Below, piece by piece: positions 47,301 through 59,787 of a stretch of 64,000 nucleotides of DNA (the first letter of the stretch is position 1; each line of letters begins with the position of its first letter). Source of the stretch: Heterocephalus glaber. Lineage: Eukaryota > Chordata > Mammalia > Rodentia > Bathyergidae. Under the pieces are notes generated by a model. That model did no database searches. It was not told where the DNA came from and worked only from the letters and a program-made list of their open reading frames with translations. The position numbers and the translations under genes are program-made. The stretch covers positions 31,669,942-31,733,941 of the forward strand of contig NW_004624730.1 in assembly GCF_000247695.1 (NCBI RefSeq). The letters are read 5' to 3'.

Positions 47301-47852
47301 CAAAACGATTCCTCTGGCTCCCGTTCTCAGTCTGCGGAGACGGCTAAGAACCCAGAACGGAGGCCTTCGGGACTCTGTAATGTGCCCCAGAAAAAGTCTT
47401 CGGAACAAAACCTCCCCCTCCAAAGGCTGCCCTCACAGGAGAACGAACTACCCGAAAATCCTTCCGTGGTTTTGAGTACAAACAGCCCTGCTGCCCTCAA
47501 AGTGGGGAAGCAGCAGATCATTCCGAAGAGCCTGGCCTCAGAAATTAAATTAAGTAAATCCAACAGTCAGAATGTAGAGCCCCACAAGAGACTCCTCAAG
47601 GTACGCAGCATGGTGGAGGGCTTCGGAGCGCCCCTGGGTCCGGCAGGGGAAGAGAGGGAGGTCGACAATGACGTGGATAGCCCGGGGTCTCTGCGGCGAG
47701 GCCTGCGGTCCACATCCTATCGCAGGGCCGTGGTCAGTGGCTTTGATTTTGACAGCCCTAACAGCTCCAAGAAGAAGAACAGGATGTCCCAGCCTGTCCT
47801 GAAAGTGGTGATGGAAGACAAGGAAAAGTTTTCCAGCCTGGGAAGGATAAAG
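46773..47852 (+). CDS. ARHGEF26: ARHGEF26 (SGEF) first coding exon, residues 1-360
   Basis: ARHGEF26 is a Dbl-family exchange factor that loads RhoG with GTP and acts in membrane ruffling, macropinocytosis and leukocyte docking. This exon supplies the N-terminal regulatory part. The start MDGESEVDFSS matches the known N terminus and has a good context (G at -3 and +4). Conserved blocks are RSKPRPQSYQSP (31-42), GLLITDFPVE (44-53), LPLQRLPSQENEL (214-226), a long conserved stretch from about 231 to 280 (NSPAALKVGKQQIIPKSLAS, KRLLKVRSM) and GFDFDSP (323-329), followed by the basic KKKNR (333-337). A proline-rich segment spans about 134-156 (PAPPPPLSTPRTP), a plausible SH3 ligand. The region 60-210 is poorly conserved and looks disordered. 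The exon ends IK|GTAAGA, phase 0. No catalytic domain lies here; DH, PH and SH3 are encoded outside the window. Confidence 0.96.
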
Positions 47853-49173
47853 GTAAGAGTGGGCAGGAGTGTTGCCCATTCATTAAGCCAGAAGTGAATG
47901 AATGTGTTGTGAGAGAGGAGCAACATAGAAAAAATCAGAAATAGTTGTTCACTTTTACTTCTGCTTCTACTGTTGATACCTGGGCACATAAAGTGCTTGG
48001 CCATTCTGTAGAGCTGGCAGGCAGGCACCACTGAGTTTAATGCAAGCTTAGGGATGGAAGTGAAACTATCACTTTTAACTTTATAAGCTCAGGGAAAATT
48101 TGGAATGCAAAGGAAAAAACTGTATTGCAAACTAAGCATTGGCTGAAAAGTCCTGGGAGCTTTTAATACAGGGAGCTGAAAGGAGGTGGGAAGCATGGTT
48201 AGATTTGCACTCTGGACTGTTGGCCAAGTAGGCATGTGTTTATTTAGAGGTGTCAGTGGTAGCTTTATTCCAGCTGATATAAAAAATATGGCTTCCCTTT
48301 TGATTCTTTTGATTACTAATTGTTTTTTGAGTGTCAGTCACACACTCGGTGTCATTCAGATAAAATGTGAATTTTAAAATCAATCACCAGAATCATAAAG
48401 GACAGACAGTTTGAGATATCTATATATATCTATGTATAGATATATAGACATATATAGATATATTTGCTTGTTTTCGTCACCATGGCTTTTGATTGTATTT
48501 TATTCCCATTTTATGCGTTTAAGAAATTGGTAGCACAGAACTGTATGATAGGGTGGTATTGTTTGCTGACAAAAGGCCTCAGAATTGCACTTGCTAAAAC
48601 ACTGTCAAGTAAGACATAAAGAAATAGGGAAAACTAGAGAAGGATATTTTAGAGTGTGCTGCCTTCCCCAGAAACAAGACGGATCTCAGCAAGAGGGCAA
48701 AGATTCCTTTGGTAGTCACATTTTTTCTTGATTAATCAGAGAATTGGAACCAGTGTATATAAATGTCACATATGTGATAAATACACAAACAAGCTTGTTT
48801 TATTTTAGAGCCTATGGTTTTAAAAGACATTACATAATATTTTAAGTGTTTTTTCCAACTCTGCGAGTATAGCAAAGTTCACTTTAACAGTGATGTTAAA
48901 TCACAAGTCATGAAATGAGTTGAACTGCTGGACATCTGAGGATTCTCTATTTTGATGGAGTGTGCGGGACATTGTACATTTTATTTCACTGTTTCAGTGA
49001 ATTGTAGTGGTTGTATGACTGAACTGCTCTAAGAATCATCTGCTGTGTGCTTCTGGAAATCTAATGAATGTAACAAAAAAGTACTTTTACTTATAATAGC
49101 TGTATTTTCTATTTGGCTCATTCACACATAGTTTGCTTTGCTTTTTCTTCTTTTTGCTTTTCTTGTCTCTTAG
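47853..49173 (+). other. ARHGEF26: ARHGEF26 intron after first coding exon
   Basis: GTAAGAGT donor and a T-rich TTGTCTCTTAG acceptor, about 1.3 kb. It holds an A/T-rich inverted-repeat tract at 48418-48466 (ATATATCTAT / ATAGATATAT) and no recognisable SINE or LINE. Confidence 0.9.
48418..48466 (+). repeat. A/T-rich inverted repeat tract
   Basis: Imperfect TATATC/GATATA repeats able to pair with themselves; low complexity. Confidence 0.7.
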
Positions 49174-49213
49174 AAAAAAATGCTGAAAGGACAAGGAACA
49201 TTTGATGGGGAAG
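49174..49213 (+). CDS. ARHGEF26: ARHGEF26 second coding exon (40-nt microexon-like), residues 361-374 start
   Basis: A 40-nt exon encoding KKMLKGQGTFDGE plus the first base of the next codon, exactly continuing the family sequence GRIK-KKMLKGQGTFDGEENAV. It is bounded by TCTCTTAG|AAAAAAATG and GGGGAAG|GTAAGC. The exon length is not a multiple of three, so skipping it would shift the frame. It joins the conserved N-terminal module to the acidic linker before the DH domain. Confidence 0.95.
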
Positions 49214-49920
49214 GTAAGCATTTAATTTTCCAGACTTTTATTGCTGTTTCAATGTGGAATATCATTTATAAATTGAAATCCAACTGCAGTAACAAAAACA
49301 CTTCAGATGAGAAATATGTCCCTGATTATACAGGGCAAAGCTCTGCACTAAGCAAAATTTTTATCAAGTAAAACCAATAGTGAAGAAAATCAGTGGGTTT
49401 TTTTGTAAGCTGCTAACTTTTTCATTTAATGTCTTGGGATTTTTAATTCTTCTCTAATTTGGCCCTATCCCATCTCCCTCAAAAAGCAGAGAAAGCAAGA
49501 GCAAGCTCTAGCTTTTCAGTGAAACATTTGGAGGCTGGCATTTAGATCTGAAGTCATTTTTCCTTTGGTCATGTTTCCTTTGCCTTAATAGTCTTTTCCC
49601 CACATTTCCACTTTTTTTTTTTTTCATTTCTGACTTCCAGTTTCTTTATTAAGTTTAAACTTTGGGGAAGCATTACTCTCCTGGCTGGCAAAAACATACT
49701 CTTTTAAGAATTTGTAACCCATGTAGGATTTTTGTCAAGGATTTCAAAAACAAAAGCAGCTTCAACCAGGTGGTCAGACCCTAATCAGATTAGTGGACTT
49801 GGTGTAAATAGATGGGTCAAGTGTCACCCAACTGGAAGAGCATGAAAGGAGCAGTCCCAGCTGCAGGCCTCATAAGGCTTAAGGGTCCTGGGAATAAGGA
49901 GGGTGCTTCTCTCTTACTTT

Positions 49921-49925
49921 CTGAT

Positions 49926-49968
<43 letters not shown>

Positions 49969-50041
49969 GGTACCAGTGATTGAACTCAGGACCTTGTGCT
50001 TGCAAGGCAGGCGACGGCACCACTGAGCTAAATCCCCAGTC
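49921..50041 (-). mobile_element. ID-type SINE with (TTTA)n tail, antisense in intron
   Basis: A long (TTTA)n tail (49926-49967) then GGTACCAGTGATTGAACTCAGGACC...ACTGAGCTAAATCCCCAGTC. The perfect 15-bp direct repeat cttctctcttacttt lies at 49906-49920 and 50042-50056. Confidence 0.95.
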
Positions 50042-50324
50042 CTTCTCTCTTACTTTAAATGTTGAGGTTTTCCAACTTTTAATGAACAGTGAAGAAGATA
50101 GGCATGTCATTCCATAACTAAAACTAATATAAAACCACCCAGAATTATAAAATAGTATCACTTTGGGTGATTACAGATATCTGCTTATATGATTTCTGTA
50201 AAAATGAGTTTGCCACTGAAGCATTTTTAAATTTAAAAAATTCATTCATTGTACCAATCTTAGGAAACAATGCTGTATAGAGAAGTAACCCAGATACAGT
50301 ATTTTAGTTAGTTAGGATAATTTC

Positions 50325-50450
50325 ATCTCCCTCATTTTATAATTGAAGAAATAGTAAGGTTTGTAACTTGTCCTCTCTCACACAGGTGGTAACACAGCCA
50401 GCAGCAGAATGCAAGTCTGGTTATTAGTCCACTTTTCTGCTTCTCCATGA
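50325..50450 (-). mobile_element. MIR SINE
   Basis: CATTTTATAATTGAAGAAATAGTAAGG...TAACTTGTCCTCTCTCACACAGGTGG is a reverse MIR core. Confidence 0.6.
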
Positions 50451-50540
50451 ATATGAATTGAACAGAGCCTCTATTTAGTGTCTACTTTATATCCCTGGAA
50501 TTTTATATTAATTCTTTGACCTTTGTCTCTGAGGGTTAAT

Positions 50541-50728
50541 TTTTTTTTTATATACTGGGAATTGAACCTAAGGATGCTCTCCCACTGAGCTACATCCCCG
50601 CCCTTTTTATTTTTTTAAATTTTCAGATAGGATCTTGCTAGGTTGCCCAAGTGGGACTTGAACTTGCAGTCCTCCTGTCTCACCCTCCTAGAGTTCTGGA
50701 ATCACACATGTATACCACCATGCCCAAG
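50541..50728 (-). mobile_element. B1-ID dimer SINE, antisense in intron
   Basis: ID part TACTGGGAATTGAACCTAAGG...CTCCCACTGAGCTACATCCCCGCCC, then TTTTTATTTTTTTAAATTTTCAG and the reverse B1 part CTTGCTAGGTTGCCCAAG...CTGTCTCACCCTCCTAGAG...CACCATGCCC. Confidence 0.88.
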
Positions 50729-50934
50729 AGTTAAAACTTTTTAGAAAAAGTTTAAATTAACTTGTAAGACAGACCTTCACTATAGCTAGTTTTATGTAAT
50801 TTCCTTCTATAAAGAGCTACTTCTGTGTATTTTCTCGTCTTGTCTCATATATAATGACCTCTTTTTTCACATGTATGTCTGTGAAAAGATACAGGATTCT
50901 TAACAGTCAGTGATTATCAAGAATGCACCTCAGG

Positions 50935-51125
50935 AAGCAATCTGGTCCAGTGGTGGGAACCTATGATTCTGACTTTCTATCCTGCTGCTTCTGCTCATCA
51001 GTTGAGTGATATTGAGCAAGAACTTTAGCCTCACTGATATTCAGTTATCACCTCTGAAAGAAGGGCTGTGACACCCATGCCTTTGTGAGAATGTATGAAA
51101 AATCTTAACAATGTCATGCATACAA
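50935..51125 (+). mobile_element. MIR SINE
   Basis: GCAATCTGGTCCAGTGGTGGGAACC...GTTGAGTGATATTGAGCAAGAACTTTAGCC...ATCACCTCTGAAAGAAGGG, MIR order, diverged. Confidence 0.5.
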
Positions 51126-51639
51126 TTTGTTCCAGCCACCAAGTACTTGAAAGATGGAGGAAACTCAGACTACATACCTGTTTCTCACATGCAGAACAGA
51201 GAATAGGAAAGCCTTACATAGATTTCAGTGTTACTCTAAACTGCTTGCATATAGACCTACTTAGAATTGATGAGAGAAGAGGTAGGTGTTGGCTTGCTTT
51301 AATAGATGGGAAGTGTTTCTAACTGCATGTCTCAAACCAAACTCATAATTTTCCCAGTAAACCTTTACCTCTTCTGATGTTCCAACTCATGCTTTCTGTT
51401 GGTGGGACTTGAAGACCTAGGAAACATCTCTACACCTTTCTCTGCCCTGTATCTAGTTGGTCACCAGTCAATTCTTGCTACGTTGTATAGCCTAGGTCTC
51501 TTATCAGTCTGCATTGGTTGCCCCAATTGCATCCTAAATGCGTCTCGTGCGAGGTCAGTGTTTCCTGCCAGTGGGTCCCCATTGCATTCAGGACGAAATA
51601 CAATTCCAGTGTGAAAGAAACCCAGTTCTTTAAGTTCAG

Positions 51640-52680
51640 AGAAAAATCCAGTTTTTAACATGCCTTACAAGTCCCTGCTTGATTGAAACTGTTTGGCTCA
51701 TCTTTCTAAGCCCTCCTTGCACTTTTTGACCACTAGACAGACACGCCCAAGCTCCAGCTACATTGACCTGCCATAGTTCTTCTAAGGTATTGCATTCCCT
51801 CTGGTTTCAGAGCTTGTACATATGCTCTTTCCTTGAGCTCTAGCTTCTCTACTTTCAGATCTCAGATTTTCCACATTGATACTTCCCAGATTCCTGGACA
51901 AGATTAGACTCTGCTGGTCTGTTCTCAGCACCTGTATGTAAATCCTTCCATTTGTGTGTATGTGTATTAAATCAATGTACCCTCAACCCTTTAGTGACTT
52001 GTCATTGCACTTGGAGTAAAAATCAGTCCTTTTCATGACACTGTTGCAAGGCTGTATGTGATCTGCCCTCTACTTATCCTACCTTCCATCTTCAATACTT
52101 TGATCCCTCCCTCGTGGCACTTGGCCACCCTGCTGTTCCCTGTGCATGCAGCAATACCAAGCACAGTTGTACGCCAAGGCCTTCGTACTTGGTGCCCCCT
52201 CTGATGAGATGCTTTTTACCCTAGCTGCCGTCTCACCACATAAAGTGCCACTTTAAGTGTCACTTCTCTGAGGACTTCGTAAACTGTCCTTTTAAAAATC
52301 CACATACCCTCCTTCCAGCATTTCCCACCCCTGCTTCCATGTTCTATTTTCCTTCGTGATACAAAGCCACATCTGAAGTACCATAAAAGTTGAAAGTTTA
52401 TTTATTGAAGTTCTCTCACTTTAATATCAGCTCCATGAAGAGATTGGGATTTAAAAAAATTTTTAATCCATTTTTGTAGTCCCCGTGCCTAGCAGTTGCT
52501 GGCACCTAGTAGGCATTTTCTAGATGTCAGTTGAATGAATAAATGCACAATTGAATTTGACTGTCTCAGTAATTGTTAGAACATGAGGAGATGAGAGATA
52601 TCTTTGTTTTCTGATTTTTTTGTCAGACCCTGGCACATTGTAGATATACAATTAATGTTTGCTAAATAGATAGATGAATG
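51640..52680 (+). mobile_element. L2 LINE fragments
   Basis: Two or more L2 3' pieces in series: CAGAGCTTGTACATATGCTCTTTCC (about 51811), then GTGTCACTTCTCTGAGGACTTCG, CCCCGTGCCTAGCAG, GCACCTAGTAGGCATTTTCTAG and GTTGAATGAATAAATG (52531), and a last CTGGCACATTGTAGATATACAATTAATG piece. The order fits an ancient L2 in sense orientation. Confidence 0.7.
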
Positions 52681-52957
52681 GTGACGGACCTTGAAGGAGA
52701 TGTAGTGTATGAACTCAGTTTAACCTAGATAACAATGATTTCAGATGTCCGACTGTCCTTTGTGAATAGTGGACATAGATATAGAAACTTTGCTTCCATT
52801 GAAATGTCATGTATTATTTTTGAATGACAGAGCCTCTTTTTCTGTTGTTAGTTACACCAGAGACCATAGAATGTGTAAATTGGAAAGTTGTTCAGGAGAA
52901 GTAGTGTAGTGATTGGGGGCAATTAGTGATATGTCAGGCTTTTTTATTTTCTTGCAG

Positions 52958-53103
52958 AAAATGCTGTCCTATATCAAAACTACAAAGAAAAGGCCCTTGA
53001 CATTGACTCTGATGAAGAGTCGGAGTTCAAAGAACAGAAGTCAGAGGAAAAAATTGTGATTCACCATAAGCCACTGAGATCTACGTGGAGCCAGCTCTCT
53101 GCA
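52958..53103 (+). CDS. ARHGEF26: ARHGEF26 third coding exon, residues 374-422
   Basis: 146 nt between TTCTTGCAG|AAAATGC and TCTGCA|GTGAGT. With the preceding base it encodes ENAVLYQNYKEKALDIDSD..., matching the family through HHKPLRSTWSQLSA. An acidic, serine-containing stretch (387-396, DSDEESE) looks like a casein-kinase-2-type site, and the end runs to just before the basic segment that precedes the DH domain. The three coding exons sum to 1266 nt, leaving phase 0. No further exon of the family (next expected VKRKGL..., then the DH domain) was found before 64000, so the next intron exceeds 10.9 kb. Confidence 0.95.
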
Positions 53104-53935
53104 GTGAGTGTTTCTCTTCTTTTCTAACTGGAAAAGACCAAGTTTTGGAAATCATGTATAGATGTGGCTGTGGTTTTTTTCTGCCAGTAACCCTATAATC
53201 CTAAGGAAAAAGACTTCCTTTCAGATTGTGAAATGTTTATCAAAACTGTAGACTCTAATAAGAACATGAACTTTGACACTTATCAGGCAGTTGGTTTTGA
53301 TAAAATTAAGTTCCTTTAGACTGTTGTACTGTGAAATCTAGAAACTTCCTCCTGTATTTTTTTCCTTTTTTTAAAATATAGTGTATATGTAGTAATATTT
53401 CGAGCTTTATCATAATTTGGCTATATATGCAAGTATATTCATTTGTATGTATGTATATGGTGCATGTTTATATGTAAATTGTGCATAATAGGGAGCTTAT
53501 TACTATCCTTTTTTGGACATTCATTTGATATAGATATATTCATGTTTTCTTGATATTCACTGATGAATATTCCATTTCTGTCTATTGTGTGTGCGTGTAT
53601 CTGACACTTATTTTTGTATCAATGAATTTCTATTTTCTGCATCAAACATATTTTTAGTCGTAATTTATTTTCCACCTGGCTTGCAGTATGTCATAGACAG
53701 AGGTTGGGCATAGCAATCTAATGCATTAGTAAGTTGAAAGGAATTCCCACGGCTGGCTTGGGTAGTGGGAACATTGCATCAAAACAGGCCAGTACACCTC
53801 CAGGAGTCCTTAGGCGATATTAGAGCAGAGGTAGTTTCCTCTTAAGCTACAGTGAGCATTGTTTAGAATCAGAAGTCTCATGTATCATGTTATCTCACAA
53901 GCGTAGGAGAAGGAACTATGTGTGTTGGGCTTGGA

Positions 53936-53940
53936 AGTAT

Positions 53941-53972
<32 letters not shown>
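53936..53972 (+). repeat. (TG)n(CG)n microsatellite
   Basis: About 12 TG units followed by GCGCGCGCG, alternating purine-pyrimidine DNA with Z-DNA potential. Confidence 0.95.
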
Positions 53973-53973
<1 letters not shown>

Positions 53974-56900
53974 GTAGGGGATGACTTCCGGTTCGTATTC
54001 TACCTCTTCTGACCTACATGAAAATTCAGAATTCTAGAAGCAAAGTCCTTTCTTCCTGTCTTGCTCCATCTTGAAGTTGGTCCTAAGGGGAATGTTTTTA
54101 TTTTTAGTGCCTCCAAGGTGTGGTGCCCTTAATGTTATGCCACAAATCACAGTGCCTACAGTGGCAGGGTAAGTGGTGTGAATATGTGATGGTCATGTGT
54201 GCTGGTGATAAGGAATAGTGAGTGTTGTAGAGGACAGGCCTTCCATAATTGAGGAACTACTACTTTGCTCTAACCGGTTAAGTATAAAGGCTCAATGTTG
54301 ACAGGTCTTCTGATACAGAAATCTAGATTTCTATGAGTACTTACTGCATTCAAGTTTTAAAACATGTTATGTTAATCCAGCAAAACACTTGTGAGCCAGA
54401 CTTGGTCCCTGTGCTAACTTGGCAGTTTCTATGATATTTTTATGATTTTTTTGGATGTGGTAAGCTGTAACACCTACCCACAAAGTTGATGTATTGGACG
54501 CCTCATACCTTAATCTAATGATCTCATTATACATATTTATTAAAGCAGATACTTAAAAAAAACTGGCAACAAGGTCCGTAATGAACATGTTGACTCTTTT
54601 AAAGTCAGATGACTGTCATTTGATTCATGCAGTAGTTGGTACGGCCCATTTCATAGAGGATCTGAGAAAGAACGCTGTGTGTTTTTTGAGTGTTCTTTCT
54701 GTGGCAGCAGCTGTGTTTGTTAGCACAGGCCTAAGTCCTTCTGTTAGCTTTTGAACACTCAGCAGATATGTGGACTTTTGTGTCAGCTCCACTCTGATCC
54801 AACTTAGCTTCACGGCACTAAAAATCATGCTGCCACGTTTATGCCCTCTGCAGTTTGGCCCTCATAGATGAACAAATGCACATGTAATTAAATAATAGTG
54901 CATATCCTTCAGTACAGCTTCAAATATGTGCTTATATTTTTATTTGACAAAGGATAAATATTTTGATGCGCCTTTTGGTATCAAGATAGATGTCAGAGAA
55001 CTCTCATATAAAATGTAAAACTGTAAAGTGTTCTAACTTAATGTAAAGGGCTCTAACTTTAGTGTGTGTTATCTTGGATTCGAGTGTTCCTCAGTGGCTT
55101 GTGTGTATTTATTGTGTTGCTTGGCAGTTGTGCGTAATCAAAGTAGCATGATCGGACTTTGTCACATAGCATTGCTTAAGTCTCGCCTCAAATTTTCTTT
55201 GCTGTTTATGTCCTCTTTTCACTTGAAATTTACCTCATTTTATTATGAAGCACTTCACATGTGCAGAAAAGTAAAAAAAAAAAAAAAAAGTAAAGGTAAT
55301 AGATCTCTACGTACCCACCAACCCAGACTAAATAAATGGTAACATTTAACATACTTGCTTCAGCTTCTTTTTTTTTTAGGCAAATCCAGCTCAGCTCCCA
55401 CTGCTCTCCTATCCTTTTTTCCCTCTTCCTTCCTAGAGGTAGTCCCTGTCCTGAAGTTCGCTTCTGTTCTTCGGTGTGGGTTTTCTACTCATCAAAAAGA
55501 TGCAACTTGCTTTAATTTTTCAAAAAGTAGATATAATACTACCAAACAGCAGCTATTAAGTTTTAGAAGCCTATCCATAAACTATCTAAATTGCCATTAG
55601 GACCCTAAAAAGAGAAGGCTTTGAGAATGATTATGTCAGGGTGTTTCTTATGAGTAATCAGCATTTCTGTTTCTGTGTTGGACTCATGGCCTGATCTGTC
55701 CTCACAGAGGAGCTGCAGCGTTGAGGGCATGTCTCAGATTTCTGCTATTGATATTTTTTTTTTCATCATCCTTCCTTGCTTAACTTTTCATATATCAAAT
55801 TAATGGGACAGCCCCACCTAATCTTGTATGTATGACTGTAATACAAAACTTCTTTGAGTAAGGCTTTGATGCCAGAAAGAATGGCACAAGAGGTTTTCTG
55901 ACACTGTGTTGGGTCAGTTTGGCGCATACCTTGACTTTGTCCTTAGGAGGGGAATGTGTGAGTGCATGTTTGGTTAGTCACTGTTTATTGTTTCATTTTC
56001 TAAAAAATCTCTTATCTTTGTTGCAAACACCTGCCTGCCTGCTGGGTTGATGAAACTTCCTTATCAGTTGACTATAAGAGGCATTCGGTATGCCAGAAAC
56101 TCTTTTGATGTGCTGCAATTTGCGGTAATTTGTGGTTGTTACATAAGGTCTTTAGGTTTTCATTCTGTAGTGTAATTTATCTGAGTATATTTGTTTATAT
56201 GTCTCTTTTGGTTTCATTGGACAGTGCTAGGTAGGACACTGCTTAGACACACAAGTGACAGGTGGTTCGAATTTACAGTGTTGGATCAGGTTTAATTGTA
56301 GTGTTGTGATCATCTCTGAATAAAGGACAGGCAGGACTGTATAAGAGAGACATTTCTTTGGGACTAGAACGATAAATATTTAGGCTACCATAGACTTCTC
56401 TAGTAGGATTAAATCAAATTAAGAGTGACTGTTTAGCAGTGGTGCCTCTGCCAACAGGCTCCACATATAGATATGGAATGTTCTCCCTGTCAGGGTGCAA
56501 CCCGAGCTCCTTGATCTCATAGGATGAGGACAAGCTTTTTCTTTGTTCACTTGATTGTCAGAGTATGTAGATCTATTCTTATTGGAAATACAGGATTTCT
56601 TCACTCCTGGGACAATAACTGAGCTGTGCTTCAGGCCTCCAAGAACACAAATACATTTGAAATAACTTAGGTAGTAATAGTTCCCAGTTTGGGGTTGGTT
56701 ATATGTGGAAGGGATTTGAGATTTTGAACCCGAGTTGTTTCTGACCTCTAAAGATGATTATCTGGAACTGTGCCCAGAGACGAGGAACCTGCTGCACATA
56801 GGTGAATTGCCCAGTGACTCACCTAAATTGGCAGCTTGAGGACTAAGCCAACAGTTCTTAGATCTCTGGGAAAAGTTTGTGGGTTTGAAGAAAAACATTG

Positions 56901-58167
56901 ATTGTGTTAGTCAGGGAAAGAACACTAGGTACTTGTTACCAGTTAGTGCCAGGTGTGCAGCCGACTAAGTCTGGGATGAAAAGTGAGCTTCAAGTTTGTC
57001 CAAAAGATCGATCCTCTGGCAGGATCCCAGAAGTATTTACTGTCTCTTCTAGGTAGGTTTTTTTACTAGAGTTTTTTTTTTGTGTGTGTTGCTTTTTGTT
57101 TTTCATCTTAGCCCCCCCATCACACACACAATACATACAGTACTGCTCTCATACTAAGAGATGATGTTGCAAAACTAGTGTTTGTTTTGCTAACTTCGGT
57201 GGCAGCACCAAAACCACACTTGCTAGCCGTGCCCTGACCCCGTTTATTTGCCACGGGGCGTGTTTGTGGAATTTCTGTCACCTTGAAATACCGTGTACCT
57301 TTGAAGAAAGAGTTCAGGCTACAGCAGTAGAAGCTGAAGCACACTGGCATATTTTCCACACCTAATATAGTCATCCTTCACCATTCCCTTCTTTGGCACT
57401 TGCCAACATGTGGCTTTATCATTGTTCTTAAATCATTTTGAATTTCTTCAGTGTACTTACAGAGTTTAAGCTCTTCGGTCAGTTTTTCTATTTTCATCAG
57501 AGTACTGAGATTTCTTCAGCTCTTTGTCGTGGCCAGTGTAATGTGAGATCTAGAATTACGACCTCAGCCTCTTCTGTTCTGGGCTTGGCACTTAAGGCAC
57601 ATACAGTTTGCCTTTGGGAGACTTTCTGGAACTTGGAGGAGGAGAAAGAAAGATTTGAAAAATAGGAATTTGTCATATAGGCTGATGACTACCAAGCTGT
57701 TACTCTGAAATCAGATTAAATTACAGGCTTGTTCTCAACTAGGTATGTGTCCTTTGGGGAGATGAATGGGATACATTTGCAAAAAATAGCAGTCTATAGA
57801 AATATGGAATACTTAGGTAAAGGAAGAGAAGGTTCCACTCTTTTGAGGAGTTCTATGTAACTGTGGGAAAAAGCTTTAAAATACTGAGCTTTAGGTTATG
57901 GATTTCATCTTAGCAGATTTTTGTATTTGCCCTCTTGACCTTAAGGTGTTCTCTTGTGGGGTGTCCTTGTTGGGACTGTTTCTCAGGGGCAGATCCACAC
58001 AACCGCCGGCCTCCACGATTTCAGAGTATCAATCACTATCAGAATTACTATAGAATTTTAAAATATGGAATTAGCCCTTAAGAATTTATTACTTAAATTT
58101 TGTAGATTTATCTGGAGGACTTACATAGAGCCTGCTGATTTTTCTAGATGATTGGTCTGTACTCTTT

Positions 58168-58527
58168 TGTCTTAGTTACTTTCCTCATTACTGAGACACA
58201 ATAACCCAACACGCACAATTTAAAGGAGGGAAGGTTTATTTTGGCTCAGGTTTCGACGTTTCATTCCTTGTGTGGTCGGGAAACAGTGGAAAGGTCTGGT
58301 GCAGAGGAAGGGAAAGCCACTCAGGGTGTGGCAGCTAGGAAGCACAAAGAGAGGGTCAGGAGAACGGCTGGAAAAGGAGATACATGCTTCCAGGTCATGT
58401 CCACAGTGACCAGACGCCACCTTTAACAGCAGGACAGCCACACTACCCTCATAATCCAGTGACCTTTCAGAAGCCCCGCCTATGAGCAAATGAGGCACTG
58501 GGAGACATCTAGATATAAACCATAACA
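58168..58527 (-). mobile_element. ERVL-MaLR-like solo LTR in intron
   Basis: TGTCTTAGTTACTTTCCTCATTACTGAGACAC...GAGGGAAGGTTTATTTTGGCTCAGG...GGAGACATCTAGATATAAACCATAACA. Same family layout as the LTR at 34783. The target duplication is not clear. Confidence 0.8.
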
Positions 58528-59764
58528 TCTGTCTTAAGAGTATTAGGACATTTATTTTCTGTATTTCTATTATTTGAATAGATAAGGAGTATAAAATTAA
58601 GGGATATCTATGCAGCAAAGTATTACTATAAGTAACAGAAATTTGTACATTAATTCCCCATTTGATGTAGAAAATAAACTCTGGCAGTAAACTGTAGTAA
58701 CACAAAAATGGAGCAATTTCCAGTTTAGATGCCAAGAAACTGCTTCTAGTAGTGGTATGCAAAGGTATATGGTTGTGGTCTGCCCAGCAGGGCAGCAAAC
58801 TCTTTTTATCCATGTGGGTTCAAAGTCTCAATATGAGCAGGTGGTCCTTGGCTTGCAGGAAACCTGTCTTCTTTGGATAATCATAATTTTGATTAGTTTG
58901 CACACCATTAAATTATTGTTTTATTGATATTTGCAGGGGACTCATTTTGTCCCAGGGATTGTACTGAGTGTTTTCAAATACAGTATATGTAGTCTTTATG
59001 AATATAGCCTGAGGGCAGCTTTATGCGGGGGCAGCTTAGACATAGATGTTGAATATGGCTTCTGTCTTCCGATCTTGGTTAGGATCTCAAGGTTACCTGG
59101 AACAGAGCCTCTGACATTCCTCAGATAATGGACACATGTGTCTAGGGCTCTGGCAGGAGAGAAGTATGTTTCCCTTTGGTTCTCTGCCAGTAATGTCACT
59201 TGAGTAACTGCCTGTTACCGCTCTTCTCCTCTTGCATGGATTGGCTTATTTTCCCTTTTGAAAAGCATGCCTGTTGTTACCCTGAGAGCTCCTGGTACTT
59301 AGAGTTGCTGAGATCACAAGGAATTTAGACTTGATGTTACCTTGCATGGCCCTGTCCCACCCTCCTGTTAACTGTCAGCTCTCTGTGGAACTACCCAGCT
59401 TAGTGTCTGGAGAAAGAGGATCTGCGTGGCTCAGCTACTTTTCCTCCCTTAACAGGAGAACTCAAACATACGTTGTCACGGGACCAGTGGCTGCCCAGCT
59501 CTTTCCCAGTCAGCTTTGACCCCTCCTGATGTATTATGAAACGTGGCCAGCCACTTTGGGCAACTTCTTTTGCAAAAGCTGTAAGAACAGCTTTTCTTGT
59601 AGAAATCTGTGGGAGTATGTTAAGTGACATGACTGATGTATGTAAATTTACACATCATGGAATGGTCATTCCAGCCATGGTCTGCAAACTGTGGCTTACG
59701 ACAAGAAATTATAATTGTTTAAATGAAATCAGAATTGTGGCCCAGTGCTTGTGTTTGGGTTGGG

Positions 59765-59787
59765 GGTGTGTGTGTGTGTGTGTGTGT
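59765..59787 (+). repeat. (TG)n microsatellite
   Basis: About 11 TG units. Confidence 0.95.

Larger units (their letters stand above)
49214..52957 (+). other. ARHGEF26: ARHGEF26 intron after second coding exon
   Basis: About 3.7 kb, GTAAGC...TTGCAG. It contains an antisense ID SINE, an antisense B1-ID dimer, MIR and L2 relics listed separately. Confidence 0.92.

Noticed and set aside
58220..58813. 197-codon minus-strand open frame
   Set aside because: More than half of it lies in the LTR at 58168-58527 and it has no family resemblance.
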